NCBI GenBank assembly: GCA_009792885.1
Contig: WMCF01000089.1
Location: 1,725,496-1,789,495 of the forward strand
Source of the DNA: Eremophila alpestris peregrina
Taxonomy: Eukaryota; Chordata; Aves; Passeriformes; Alaudidae
DNA length: 64,000 nt
Direction: 5' to 3'
Positions 36,501-50,079 of the stretch are shown here, piece by piece (position 1 is the stretch's first letter; each line of letters starts with the position of its first letter). The notes under the pieces were generated by a model. It worked only from the letters and a program-made list of their open reading frames with translations, did no database searches and was not told where the DNA came from. The translations under genes and the position numbers were made by a program.

Positions 36501-39500
36501 ATATAAAAAAGAAGGGGAATTAAGGAAATATCACCATGATGCTATCTCATACTTGTTCAAGACTTAAAAAGAATGTGTTCTGATCATGTAATACACCTTA
36601 AAAGTAGTTAGGTATCAACTAAATTCTGTATTTTGTTTACACTCTGACAACCTGTGATATGCCCTTGTCTATCAACTTCAGACCGCAAAGCAATCATGAG
36701 GCTTATCTAATGAATAATAATTACTTTCTTATAAAAAAAATAGTAAATATCTATGTCATCAATTAAGCCTACTTAATCCACAATTAATTTAATTAACTTT
36801 ATCAATTAAGACAGGGCTGGATATTATATAAGTTGAACATCTCATTTTGTAAATATAAGGTGCAATCATAATGAACTATTAGTGTACGATAGAGTTTGAT
36901 TTGGGTGATTAAAATCAATCTATAGTCACAGCACAAAAGTTTAATTGTGGATGAAGGTAATTGAAGACAGAATAATCAGAACACAGCAAAAAAGCTTTCC
37001 CAGCTATCTTCAATCTATGTCTACCAGAAAATTTGTAACCATCAGTAAATGTGCGGCAGTGCTCATCTGTGCACTTCTTCCTTCTAGGAGTGTAGGGAAT
37101 ATTGAAAGCATTGAAGTGAAATCCTAAAAGCAAATCTTGTTGATTCAGTTTACACAAAATTAAAGTGTGAGTGGGAACAAATTATTTCAGCACATGCTTA
37201 TGTGTTTGGCTTATACAGATGCATGCTAGAGAAACTGAAAATTAAGCTTTTCCAAGTAGACCAGGTAATTGACTCAGAACCTAAAACGGAAGGTATTTTG
37301 CATCCTATATTACATATCAGTGTTTTAATATTTCTGTTACTTCTTAACAAGGAAAACACAACTCATATACCAGTTTTTTCCCTTTTAAAGCCTGTCTTTG
37401 TTATTACTAAATAGATTTAGAAAGGAAAAATCAATAAACATGAAATCTATTATTCAGGGCCATTCAAAACGTTGCATTTGATAGGCTGTACAGGATAAAG
37501 GAACAAAACAAAACTTCTTACAATGGTAACAAAAAGGTCACAGTTAGAATATAAACATTGTAATCTCTAACAAATATGCTCACTTCATGTCAATGAAATC
37601 TATTTTGACATCTTAAAACTTGGCCATGAAAATAATAAGAATTGTGCAGCCATTTTTGACCTTGAGGTGTGCAGGTGTTTAACTTTTCACCTTGCCCAAG
37701 GTGGGAAGAATGACAACATTTTGATTCCTGCTCAGCCAATCAAGTCAGCCCGTGCTTCTCCTCCAAGAAGATTAAACTGGATGAGTAAGAATAAGAGAAT
37801 TCTACTTAAAGTTCTTTTTCCCAAGAACAGGTAAAGATCTAGATTGAAATTCCATTGATACTTAAAATACCTCCTTCAGTCTCATGGTTCAATGTTCTTT
37901 TACTGCTCTCTATTACTGTTTCAACTTTCTACTTTTCTACAGCTGGTTTCCAACAACGTAGTTTTTACCATCTCCTTTCATCCACTCTCTTAATTTCTTG
38001 TTTTCTTCCTTCATCATAGCAGCCTGCCATTTACCATTGGAATTTATGGTAGTAAAGGCTGGACTCAGGTTCAAAGTTAAAGTATTTTAGTTGAAATCAT
38101 AAGACTGCATGTTTGAATAATTTGTGCTCCAGACTTCCCCAAAGCCATGTGGGAGGCAAGGCAGAACTGAAACTGTCCCAGTGACAAAAACATTTGTGTA
38201 ATGTCCCTACCACAACTAGCCCTCCAGCACCACATAGTTATACTATGCTTTCCAGGAAGCAAAAGAATTGGGAAAATGGGAATTAATTCAATTTTTTTTC
38301 CTTTTTAATTGAGTAGTTTCTAACCTTTCCCTGTTTGTTAATCCACCCTTTCCCAGCCCACAGATCACCTACACACAGCTTTTTCTGCTGTGATGCCTGT
38401 GTCATGAAGGGATAACTCTTCTGTGGAAAGACAGTGCTTCAGGAAAAAGTTTGGATTGAGTCTAATAAGGACTCATGGATATAAAACAACTAACCAAACA
38501 AAAAAAAGTCCTTAAAACACATTTTATTCATTGTCTACTATAAAAATAACAGCAGAGGTAGTAGTAATAATAGCAGTAGTAGTAGTATCAGTAGTAGTAG
38601 TAATATCATTGCCAGTTCCCGAAAGAAAATGTTATTTAGTAATTTTTGTTTCTTTGCTATCTCACAACTGATATTTTGCATGATTTTTAATCTTCCTAAG
38701 TGGCTCAGAATGACATCAGAGAATCTCCCTTCTTCTTGTACTCTGCAACAGCTTTGTGTTCACAAAACACAGCAGTCTTCTAAGTTACTATGCTGCCTTG
38801 TTTTCAAAATAACTGGATGTACACGTGCTTTATTGCCTTGACCTACATGCTGCTATATTAGTATAATATCAGTATTTGAGGAACAAGAGCATCTGCTGAG
38901 TCACAACCATACCAACTGAACTGACACTTGCAATCCAGGTTTGCAGATCTGCCTAACCATGAAAAGCATCATGTAACATTATTACATTTCAATCCAATAT
39001 ACAGTCATCCTGACATATTAATGTATCATAGAATTTGTTTTAAAAGTAGACAGTGTGACAGCAGAAGTGTTTGTAAACCAGGTTTCTATGCTTTTCGTAG
39101 GATTACATCTGTCACAAGACACTAGGAAACTATTTTAGTGGGATCTTTCATTTTAAATGACATATGCTAATGATACAATATTTGTGTATGCCATAGTATT
39201 TTGATAGATTAAAAGATTTTGAGATTTCATGGCTTGAAAGTTTATGCAAAGAACAGACATTAATTTCCATTTATTTTTCAAAGGCAGAAGTGATCAAACC
39301 ATATGGTGAAGCCTTTTGCTTACATATCATACATAAAGACATAAATAGGAAAGAAGAAAGCAGCTCTGAAGTGCTGCAGTGTTTTTTTCCTTAAATTATC
39401 CTACAAAAGTATGTGAAATTCAGTGTTCTTTTCAATACTAAAAATGATTAAAATATGACCTCAAATTATCAAATTTTGCTTTGCTTTGCTACCTAAATTT

Positions 39501-40324
39501 TGAATATAAAATCTTCCACTTGTTAATCCACCATTACAGAATGCACCAGTTATGAGGATTTTGAGCCCTCTTATTTGCAGTAATAATTACATTTTCATTC
39601 CAGAAAAAGCAGTTAATCTCAGAAATCAAGGTGACATTTAGAAAATATTAGAGATCCCCAAAACTTGGGTGTCACATTAACTGCTGTTAAAGATTAGTTA
39701 TTTGATATTTAGAGATTTAATGATAAAAAAAAATACTTTTCCTGTATTAGATCTAAGAACACAGGCTTTCTCTTATTTGATGCTGCATTTTTCTCCTGTA
39801 TCAGCCTTTCTAAACCATCCCTATCAACATATACTCATTTACTAGAATTTGCATGTTCAAAAAAAAATGGAATATTATTTGTAGTGTAACCCTTGGTTTG
39901 ATGGCTAAATAAAACCTACATCAATGTTTATATATATTTTGGTGACAGCAAGCAATTCCTCAATGACTAGATACTTTCATTACATTCTAATAGCAGGCTT
40001 TCAAAATGTTTTTCAATTGATTTAGTTCTCATGCTTCACTTTTAAAAAAATTATTCATTTGATGCTATTATTTGAGTTCTAATATTCCATTAAAAGGTAC
40101 CTTAAGAAAATTGCTAAATTAAAAGAAATAAAAATCAAAGCATTTATTAACAGGAGCAATTGTACTCCCTGGACATAAGACATTTAAAGCAGACAAATGT
40201 TTGGTTTAGTCTTTCAACAAGGATTGGTTTGAGTTCACAATATACTGGTGCACCACAGCATTCCAATACTTAGAGGCCTGTTGCAAAGATAATAGAGACT
40301 CTTTAGAAGAAGTCACATGGAGAA
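33556..40324. other. Unique AT-rich sequence, no gene seen
   Basis: Nearly 7 kb with no recognisable gene, RNA or mobile element. It holds a trinucleotide tract at 38557-38606 (AGT/TAG units), a duplicated word CCAATTTTGACCAACCCAATTTTAACC at about 36128-36163, and duplicated CAATAAGATA words at 36443-36470. Open frames are short and unrelated to known domains. Confidence 0.5.
38557..38606. repeat. AGT trinucleotide microsatellite
   Basis: Imperfect AGT/TAG units over about 50 bases. Confidence 0.9.
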
Positions 40325-40575
40325 AACAAGGGGCAAGGGGTTTTTACCTCAATGTCTGAAAGAACTTTTTGCATGAAGAGCAATTATTCACTGGAACACT
40401 TTCCCCAGAGGATGTGATAAAGTCCCCATTACTGGAGGTTCTCAAGACAGAACTTGCCAGAATGCTAGATAAATTTCGTCTAGGATCCCTTTCCCATGAA
40501 AGGTTGGACCTGATGACCTTTCAAGCTCCCTTCCAACCTGAACTATTTAACTGTTCTATGATATAACTGTATGAT
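40325..40575 (+). mobile_element. CR1 LINE 3' end, plus strand
   Basis: A 5'-truncated CR1 of about 250 bp. The ordered blocks are CAAGGGGCAAGGGGTTTT, GCAATTATTCACTGGAACA.TTTCCCCAGAGGATGTGATAAAGTCCCCATTACTGGAGGTTCTCAAGA, CGTCTAGGATCCCTTTCCCATGAAAGGTTGGACCTGATGACC and CTTCCAACCTG, ending with TTCTATGAT. It is the same CR1 type (E/F-like) as the 3' end of the element at 30690-33555, but better preserved and so probably younger. Confidence 0.92.
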
Positions 40576-43500
40576 TAAATATTTAAATGAAGCAAAGTTT
40601 TGTTAAGTCTGGACCTCAAATATAGATGGAGATGCATGCAAACAATACCATCCTTTTCCTGATAAGTGATTACACAATTTTGTACAGAATGTTGATATTG
40701 TGCTCTGCTGTTACTCTATGTTGTATCTTTCACTTTTTCCTCATCCATCTTCATACATGCACCTATTTCAACTTAACCTGCAAGATATGTTTTTTTTCTT
40801 TCAACATCCAGTGTAGTTTTATTTGCAAGAATGTTCAGGAATATGGTGTAATGCAAAATCATTATGATAATACTTCCTAAAAATATTCTGTGTGACAATT
40901 TTCAGACAAGGAAACATCTGAGCACGTTCCTCCTCTTGAAAGTACTTATTTTGCCCAGCTTTTCAAGAAGAATAGTGTTTTCTCATGATTTAAAGTGGAT
41001 CTTTGTCAAATTCTATTCACATCCTTTCTATTAACCTCTGTGATTAGATGCTTACAGTCTGAATTAACCATCATTGTGATGGACATTCTAATGTTCGGGT
41101 ATATATGCATCCATCTCCTTGCACCAGCAAATGTGTGATTATGCTGTCAGTTTAGCTACATTTTTGTGGTAGAATGTCAGAAATTGTCCATTTTTTATGA
41201 GGAAGCAAATAGCAATGAACTCTTGAGCCTAATAGGACTGTTTTCCACTTTGACCCCTTCCCACTGTTTTTGGGTAGGTTTTGTAACTGGGCACAATGCA
41301 GAATGTCACCACGTCTCAATAGCACAGTTATATCCAGCACAGAAGTAAGTGGTATGTCAAAGCAGTACAGAAATAGCCACTTCAGGCTCACAAAACTGTA
41401 GAGAATGGGAAAAAGTTTCTGTAGAAAGCTGCTTTGATCAACTCTGGTTGTGACGAAAAACATTAAGGTTCGTTATGAAAAGTAATTTGTGCTCCTCAGT
41501 CCAATTTACCTCCATTATCCAAGAGCAGAAAACTCAAATGATATCTGTTTTTACTGATCATAATTTCCAGTAAATATTTATAATTATGCCATGAAATAAG
41601 TCTGAAATTAGGATTTATAGCTGTCTGCTGCTTTTAGTTTTTAGTTTAAATTCTAGAAAATTAACACAGCAAAGTCTGAAATAAAATATTTTTCAAGGAT
41701 CTTGATTTTTTATTTAGAAAAATAAAATTGAAACAGCATTAAAACCAGAATGTTAAAAGAAATCTTAAAGAGCATAATTCAGTCTCAAGAAAAAAACCCC
41801 AGCATTTCAGTGCATGAGTGCAAGTATGGAAGATACGCTTTAGAAAAAGACAAAATGTTGCCATAAGGCAGGAAAAAGGCATTGTGAAGGATTTTGTTTA
41901 TGCAGTCACTGGTCATAGACATCCAGAAATACGATCATTAAAAATTCAGCTTTAAGTTCTGCCTATCTCACCCTTTCTCCAAACTGAGTAATTCACAATA
42001 AAATAAGACTTTCTTAGGGAGTCTGGTTAACATCTAGTTGGATTTATAGAGTCTAAATATTGCTTATAAACTAGGAGCAACTCTGAGTTTGAGAATTCAG
42101 CAAGCAAGCCACTTGGAACTAATTCAGTTTTGGAACTAATTATAACTGGCAAGGATAAACCATTAGGGATGCTTACCTTAAGTTGCTTAAGCAACTTTAA
42201 GTGTTAGTGTAGGAGTACATAGGGACAGAGGTGTGTAGTAACAGCAACTGGCATTCCCTAAATGGGCCCAAGTTGCTGACAAATAAAAATGCTCTCATTC
42301 CTAGTTCTACCCATACTGTCCTACATGATAAGACTTCAGACACCCTTTGGAAGGAGTCTGCACTACCAACACATGAGAAGAGACATTGCATTTTATAATA
42401 AATTATACTGCAAACAGGCCTTCAAACAGTTACATTGTTCTTTCAGAAGGCTGTTGAAGTCTGCATATCTTGACCAAAACATGCTGTAATTGAGGCTGGG
42501 GGAAGACCACATTAACAGAGGGAAAAAGAAAATCAATAATTGGTGGCAGAAATTTATTTGTTAAATATCTGCCTTTAAAGATCCTTATGCGATAAGGCTG
42601 AAATCTCACAAAATGTGGGTGATAACTACCCATCTGTATGCCAATGTAAGGCTTTTACCTTTCTGCTTTATTTGCTATTGAAACTGGTTTACAACTGGTT
42701 TGAAGGTATGTCCTACAAAATAACAACCAAAGTAAAGGTCATGATCAACTGGAATGATCTATTCTTCGGAAGTAATTTTTCTATAAGTGTCAGAACCACA
42801 ACGACTTCCAGGGAATGGAATAGTTCTGACAACCTAGTCTATAAGGATGAGAGGCTCACTTTTCCTTCCTCTTTTTCATCCTTTCTCTCTTCTTACAAGA
42901 AACTTAACATATGTCTAGCTAGCAATTCACTCAATTTAGATGGTAATGAACCAGTAGTAGCAGAGCCTTCATTTTAGTCCATGCACATTTTGATTTTCTG
43001 TTACAACTCTTCACTAATAGATCATTCAGCTCCTAAGTTTTAGGAATATGTTAATGAATATCATAACAAAGTAATGTGAACTAAAGAGAAAGAGAAAACA
43101 ACCAAATCTTTGAAATTAAATAGAAATAAGCTATTGTCTCCTGAATAATGTATTTGCAAAAGCTGCAGTCTGAGTATAGGGGTAAATGATTAAAATCTAA
43201 TAAGCAATCATAGGACACTTCGATTTTCAATATAAAACTTTACACTGCATACAGACTACATTAGAGTTGCAACATAAATAATTTCTGTGAAATACATGGA
43301 AACCTTCCTTTTGTCAAAATGTGCAAGATGCACTGCATTTCTGTGTGCAGCAATCAGGTGACATAAAGTGATTCAATTTCTAGGATAACTGCAAACTTCG
43401 CAAAACTACCACCCCTTAGCCAGCATCTGGGGCTTGGCTTGTCCTGGATACAACACATATCATGGTCCTTGAACAGATCATCCCTGAGCTTTATAAGAAG

Positions 43501-43741
43501 AGAACTTGTTCATAAGATCTATCTGCTAAAATATTCCATTTATCAGCGTTTTGGATCTCCAGACCAATGGATCTATGTATTCATCTGCCAAAAGCATGAG
43601 TGTGATTCTACCACTAATGACCTCTGAGTTCCAGATGGTTCATAAAAAATTTTTGTCACATGTGTTGATTACAACAATTGAAGAATTTTTAAATTTTTAT
43701 TTTAATTAAAAGTGTATCATTCTGATAGCAAGCCAGTGAAT

Positions 43742-43800
43742 GAGATGATTTCCAGAGAATGAAAATTAATGAGATGATTTCACGTGAGATGATTTCCAGA
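43742..43800. repeat. Short dispersed repeat, three copies of GAGATGATTTC
   Basis: GAGATGATTTCCAGA at 43742-43756 and 43786-43800, with a partial copy at 43771-43781. It looks like local slippage or duplication. Confidence 0.8.
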
Positions 43801-44447
43801 TCACTAGGCTGCCCATAAATTAATTCTGGTTCCATGTGTGCAGAGATTAAATTGAAAATTTTGAAATATTAAACCTGTCCATGTCACTGAAGATGGTGGA
43901 TAGGGAGTGCAGGTTCCTGTCTTATTTGCAAGTCAGCAAACACATGAGGTGAGGAATATCTGACCTCATTATCATCTAGCAGGTCCATTTCTTTCCTTTC
44001 TAACAGCAGTAATGAAAAAAAAAAAAAGGACATATTCATCTTTTGACAGAGAATCATCTGGTTTTACATTAAAATATGCCATGATTTAAAATCTAGTTTC
44101 TGCCCTTGCCAAGAACCTTCACACTGTCATAGAAAGTAACATGAAAGCTACAGCTCTCACTGAGTCATCAAATCTTTTTTATTTGTTCTCTAGTCTCTAG
44201 AGCCTCTCTATCTCATTCTACAACCTTCTGCCAAGTGATTTTACATCAGAAGAAAACATAAAATTGTACTGTGGAAGTGAAACATTGTTGTATCGCTGGC
44301 TGTCATTGCTTCAAGGTAGACGAAGACTTTATTGTAGTGAGTTCATGTGGCAGGACTGGGTTTTCTATTTCTCCTTTCTTCAATGCTCTTGACCAGAAAT
44401 TCACAACATTTTGCTCTTCTTTCTGTTGTCTTTTCTGTTTGGAGCTC

Positions 44448-44481
44448 TTTTTTTTTTTTTTTTNTTTTTTTTTTTTTTTTT
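44448..44481. repeat. Poly-T run containing an N
   Basis: A run of T from 44448 to 44481 with a single N at 44464, the only ambiguous base noticed in the window. Confidence 0.95.
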
Positions 44482-47400
44482 CCCTTTCTTTTTCTGTGAT
44501 TCCCTGTCTGCGTTACTTGTTCTCTGCATTTTTTCACAGAGAATTTTGGCTCACTTGTAACTTGTGAGTAATTGAAAAGGTTTTTCTAAACATTTTAAGA
44601 GTTGTTTGACACCAGAGACTTTCTATTACTCAGCAGTTTTGTTCACAAAGGCATTCCTGTATAAGAAGGTTGGTTTTGAGTGCTTGTAAACCTACAAAAA
44701 ATATAATATACATAAGACATATAAAATTGAAATAAATATAAAACTACATTATATTTAAGAAATATGAGAAATATGTAAATGTATCATGTTTTAAATAATA
44801 TAGTTGTATAACAATATTATAATAGTATATATTTCTTTCAATGTATAGATCTATTTCATTACTATCTGTTAAATTTGGGACAATCTGAAGCACTTGAACT
44901 ATGAGGTAATGACAGTGACCAAAGTCATATGTCACTCTGAAAAAAGTAAGTCACAACAAAAAGTAAACTCTTTCTATAAATAAGAAAATTTAGTTAATCA
45001 GGAAATAGAAATGGGTCATAGCTCTTTGCAGTTTTCAAGTAATTTGGAAAGCAATCTACAATGATAACTATGCATATGGTCCTAATGAAAGTACCTCCAG
45101 TGTGGATAAATATTTCCCCATTAATTTCATGCATATGGCAATTATGCTACAGCCTGACCTGAAACAAGTGAACACTTGCCCTATTTACAGTAAGCTGCAT
45201 TTTGTATATTACTGTAATGATAAGAAAAGGGTAGGACATGAGAGGACAGTTAAATTGAATCAGTACCACCCACAATTTCTGAGCAAGTAACAAATAATAA
45301 AAGCAAACTAAAAGTTACTGTTCTGCCAGCTCTGTGGTAAGAAAGCTGTCCAGCTAGTGCTGTGCAGAAAATAAGTCTCTGAAGGTCTTCCTGTCAAGAA
45401 TGTATAATCAAGAAACCTTTGTGAATATTTCTGCAAACTTCTGCATTGCATTAAATGTGGGCCCTCAGATGGAAAAAATGGGGCTTGAGGTGCCTGTGTT
45501 AGCAATGAGGTGTTTTACCATCAAAGATATTACTGAGGAGAGCAACTGGGACTGTGGTGTCTGTTTCAACAGTGCTCCCATCTGGTCAGCTGCAGCCCAG
45601 CCTTCATATCAGGTTTCCAAGTTTGGTAAGTCACTCCACCTACGTACTGCTGCTGAAAATGGCAACTCAGATGATAAAAAACAGCCATCTGGAAAAATCA
45701 GATGTCTTCCTTTTTTGTTGTTTTACACTGAAGAAACTCAGCAAACAATACAACAGCAACAAAGTACAATGGATTAATGGATCATACTGCACATTTTGAA
45801 ACCTATGTACACATTTGGTTAGAGTAGATTTGTTCAGAAATCTCCATGTAGGGAATTTATCTTCAGAAACATTTGTATCAATCTGACTTCCTGTTTTGAG
45901 AAGTAAAATCTATTCTGAGATTTGACACTTGGGAATAATCTAGTCCTGTGAAGACTTGTGGGCAGCTAAACATGAGACTGAGCGGGGACACAGTTCCAAT
46001 GGGTTGTGGAAGTCAGCAACTCATGCACACTGAAGAACTTAATACTGGTGAGGGACATTAGGATTGGATTGAACTTGCATTTTACATTTAATACATTGAA
46101 AATACTTCCCAACAAGTAGTACTCAGGTGCACAAAATTACACATAAACACATGTGTGTGTGTATACACTTCCAAAATGGTAACATTTAGTTAGGAGGGTG
46201 TTTAAAGGTAGGCTTTTTATAATTGCTTGCACAAAATAAAATGGTTCTCTTTACTCTGCCTCTCAGAAGGCAACCGAGTATCTTTAATTAATGTAAAAAA
46301 TTTTTATGGTCAGACATGTCACATACAGGACCCTGTAAAGCTATTGGAGTTATTTCCACTGTAAACTTCTGATTATGTGCACATGCAGGAAATTATTAAT
46401 TTTAGACGTCCTGTATAAAACATGCAGGAATTCACCCACTGAAAATTTTATACAGATGGAATTGATTTAAGGAAATAAGAATGCTTGAAATGTAAATATA
46501 CTTTTACAAGAACCTCAAATTTTATCATATTTTATTAAAAAGATCATTTCTACAATATGATACTGATGACAAATCACAAGACTGAAGCTTTCTGTGATAA
46601 ATTTTTTGTAAAAAATTGATTAATGTAACATTCTGAAAACAGAGATGATAATACACAAAGAAGGAGGTATCTAAGGGAAAGTGAAGGGTTTTATAATGAA
46701 GATAGTAAAACAAGGAATGGTAAAACTCAATCTAGTTTTGCATTTTAATACATGGAAGTTATGGCAATGTATTATCCTCATGCCTGTTTTGACTTCAACA
46801 AAATTAGTTGTTTACACACTGAGATTTTTTTCCTGTTCTAAGGATGTTTTAAAGAAATTTTCAATGGAAAAGTAATAGTTAATGATATTTTTGAAAGGCA
46901 AGATATCAAGATATCTCGGTAAAAGTAAATAGTTTTTTTCCTTTTGTCCATCTGAGAGTTTAAGAAAAAACAGGTAGACTCTGAATACAACATAAGGATT
47001 ATTTTTTTAATTAAAAAAAAAATTAACTGACTTTATGAACTGATCTTTCGGCCAGACTCATGAAATTTCAAAATAGCTAATGATTGGTAATTGCAGTTAT
47101 CATTAATGCAATTGTTCATGCTTTCCTGCTCTTAAGAGAAATGGAAAGAGAACATTAAACATATTGGTTTTTTTGAAGTATTTTTGAAGTACTTCCTCCC
47201 TTTGCACAGAAATATTCCTCTGAAAAATCAGGAGAAATTTTTTAAATGCTGTATGCAATATCAGGCTATAAATTTTTCCTCAAATTTTTTTATCTCTTGT
47301 TGCATCTATTTTGAAAATATTTTCAATTGATTAAATGGGTTAGGAAAATTATGGCCTGAGTTTATACGCAGAAGAAAGAAGGATAATAAATCAAGTATAG

Positions 47401-47895
47401 AGTCTTTTAGGATAAGATAAAAGTCGGTATTTTCAGAACTTCCAGCACATATTTTTCAGAAATATGTTAAAAAGGTTTGTTAGGTTGCAATATTCCATAA
47501 GTATTTTTTGTCTAGCTCTTTGCTTGTTCTTTTTAGACTCCTTAAATAGTCTTCTGCTAGTGTCAATAAAGTAAGACATCCGCTATTTTGCTCAGTGTGG
47601 ATGAGCATGGTGGAAAGGATGGTCTCTTTACATCTTTTCACATGTGTTTTCAGTTGTTCTCTAGGTGTCAAAACAGCTCCTTCTCACAAGGGATTTGCCA
47701 TACTAGAGATTAGGAAGAAAAGACCTTATGTGATATTAGTGAATGTCTTGTGCTTGATTCAAATCAACATTGACACACACCAGACTGAGGCATTTTAAAC
47801 ATGTGGAGAAAAAGAAGGGAAGAACAGACTGAAGGTTACAAACACTCATGAATTGGGGAACAGAGGTCAACAATTTAGTGAAAAAGGATATTGGC

Positions 47896-47979
47896 TTTGA
47901 AAAAATGAAATTGTTTCTGTCTTGCAACTTGGGCAGCTTTGAAAAAATGAAATTGTTTCTGTCTTGCAACTTGGGCAGC
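47896..47979. repeat. Perfect 42-bp tandem duplication in CR1 ORF2
   Basis: Bases 47896-47937 and 47938-47979 are identical. The unit is 14 codons long (FEKMKLFLSCNLGS in the ORF2 frame), so the duplication keeps the frame and precedes the conserved KQEELEATV start of the CR1 endonuclease. Confidence 0.97.
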
Positions 47980-48640
47980 AAACAGGAGGAGCTGGAAGCC
48001 ACTGTGCTTCTGGACACTTATAACCTTGTTGTCATTCCTGAAACTCAGTGGGATGGATTCCATGACTGGAGTGTGACTAAGAATGGCCACAGGCTGTTCA
48101 AGAAGGGACATGGGAAGAAAGAGACACAGAGGGATTGCCCTCTACATCAAAACTTGGATTGAGCCTCTGAAGAGTCTCTGAAGAACAGCCATGAGCAAGT
48201 CAAAAGCTGGTGGGTGACGACCCCAGACTGAGGTAACAAAAGGAGCCTTTTGGTCAGAGTCCATGACAGGCTCCAGTCAAGGAGAAACCACTGATGGAGC
48301 CTTCTTGCTCCTGCTACAGGAGGCATTGCACTCACAGACTCTTGTGCTGCTGGAGGACTTCAACCACCCCTGCACATGCTGGAAAAGTAGCTGTAGGTAA
48401 TCCTTGAGATTCCTGGAAAGCATGGAGGATAAATTCCTGACCCAGGAAATAGCCTACAATAAGGGGAGTGTCACTGGACCTGCTGGTCACCAGCACAAGG
48501 GAGCTGATGGGGGACATCAAGACAGGAGGCAGCCTGGGAGGCAGTGATCATGCCTTGGTGGAGTTCAGAGTCATGAGGGATACGGGTCAAGAAAGGAGTC
48601 AGGAGAGGCCCCTGAACTTTAGGAAAGCAGACTCTCAGCT
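47896..48640 (+). pseudogene. CR1 ORF2 endonuclease relic
   Basis: This is the APE-like endonuclease part of CR1 ORF2. Conserved patches are KQEELEATVLLDTYNLVVIPE then TQWD (the ETWWD metal-binding glutamate region), DWSVTKNGHRLFKKG, a decayed LLEDFNHPCTCW (the GDFNHPDICW box, with G replaced by E) at about 48349-48385, and LDLLVTSTRELMGDIKTGGS followed by LGGSDHALVEF at about 48476-48566, which keeps the family's SDH catalytic motif. A stop at 48160-48162 and frameshifts near 48200 and 48340 interrupt it. It is non-functional. Confidence 0.85.
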
Positions 48641-50079
48641 TTTCAGGGAGACTGGTCTTAGAGGTAAAGGAAAGGAAGAGGGCTGGTAGATCTAAACAAA
48701 AGCCTTCCTTTGAACAAAAACTATCAATCTTCCAGAACAAGGAATTAGGCAAGGCCACAGCTGGGAGAAGGGCATGGCTGAGACCTGCTGATAGAAAGAA
48801 GCCAGTGCACAGACAGTGATGGCAAGGAAAGGTGACTGGAGAAGAATATAGAGATGAAGTTTGTTTATGTAGGGATGGGGTGAAGAAGGCCAAGGTGAAG
48901 CCAGAACTGGACCTGGAAAGGAACACAAAGAATTACATGGGTTCTACAGAAGATAACCAGAAAAGGAAGGTCAAAGAAGGTGTGTCTCCAGTAAACAAAG
49001 CTGGACTAAAGTGCCCATGGAAATATCATGATGTTTAACAAGACTGAGTACAAGATCCTGCATCTGGGTTTGGGCAACCCCCCAGTCTGGGGTATAAACT
49101 CAGAGACCAGCCCTGCCATGAGGAACTTAGGGGTGCTGGTTGGTGAGAGGTTAGACATGACCCAGCCATGGGCACTCCAAGCCCAGAAAGCCAAATGTGT
49201 CCTGGGCTGCATCCAAAGCAGTGTGGGCAGCAGGGGAGGGAGGGGATTCTGCCCCTCTGCTCTGGCCCCACCTGGAACCTGCATCCAGCTCTGGGGTCCA
49301 GCATAGGAAGGACCTGTTGTATTGAGTCCAGAGGAGGGAGGCCAAGATGATTTGGGGGAGGAAGCACCTCTCTTTGAGCAAAGGCTGAGAGAGTTGAATT
49401 TGTTCAGCCTTGAAAGGAGATGTTTTAGGGGTAATTTGATTCTGGGCATCCAGTAGACAAATGAAAACCTACAGGCTAGGTGAAGAGGGACTTTCTTGCA
49501 AGAACATGTAGTGGCAAGGCAAGGGTGAATGACTTCAAACTAAAAGAAAGTAGGCTTAGATTTGATGTTAGGAAGACTTTCTTTACTGTGAGGATGGTGA
49601 GACACTGAAACTGGCTGCCCAGAGAAGCTTTTGTAGGCCCTATTCCTGGAAGTGTAGAAGGCTAGGCTGAATGGGGCTCTGAGCAACCTGGTCTAGTTAG
49701 GGGTGTCTCTTCCCAGGTCAGAGGATTAGAACTAAATGATCTTTAAGATCCTTTTCAGCCCAAACCATTCTCTGATTCTATGAGATTGCTAATGACTTGC
49801 CATTGAAGATGTCTCAGGTTGAAGTGCACTTCAAAGCACAGCTGTACTGTTTAAACTGATGAGATTATTAGATTAATACAGCAATATCAGGCTATATAAG
49901 GTCACTGCTATTAACATCACAAGTGCTATAATACATCTGAGCAAACAGACCTTAGAGCCACTAGGGGCCTTTGGCTTGGAAAAAGCCAAAGAGGCAGGGT
50001 AGGACTCCACAACTAATGGAGACATTGCTTTTTTCCTGATTATCTAATTTTAAAGGAGCTACAAAGAGAAAAGAGTAAT

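Larger units (their letters stand above)
40576..47889. other. Unique AT-rich sequence, no gene seen
   Basis: No gene or mobile element is recognised. Notable items are three near-identical GAGATGATTTCCAGA words at 43742-43800 and a T run broken by an N (44448-44481). The 125-codon frame at 45400-45777 and the 120-codon frame at 42615-42977 have no family resemblance. Confidence 0.5.
47890..49783 (+). mobile_element. CR1 LINE with endonuclease, RT core deleted
   Basis: A plus-strand CR1 that starts near the beginning of ORF2 and runs to the 3' terminus (TCTGATTCTATGA at 49773-49783). The order is ORF2 endonuclease (about 47896-48640), EN-RT linker (48640-48997; the REGYRDGV..AKVNLE-like text reads EEYRDEVCLCRDGVKKAKV), an abrupt jump at about 48997-49029 to the C-terminal NKTEYKILHLGLGNPP block, then the C-terminal and 3' regions. 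About half of ORF2, including the RT catalytic core, is absent. The sequence follows the CR1-B/C type. It starts with a perfect 42-bp tandem duplication. Confidence 0.93.

Noticed and set aside
45400..45777. 125-codon open frame with a Q-rich end
   Set aside because: No family resemblance. The Q-rich tail comes from a CAACAATAC-type tract, and an overlapping frame of similar quality exists.
48471..49449. Several minus-strand frames of 110-151 codons
   Set aside because: They are antisense shadows of CR1 ORF2 DNA.
49967..49992. Terminator-like hairpin CTTTGGCTT..AAGCCAAAG
   Set aside because: Rho-independent terminators do not apply in a vertebrate nuclear context, and no transcript is indicated.
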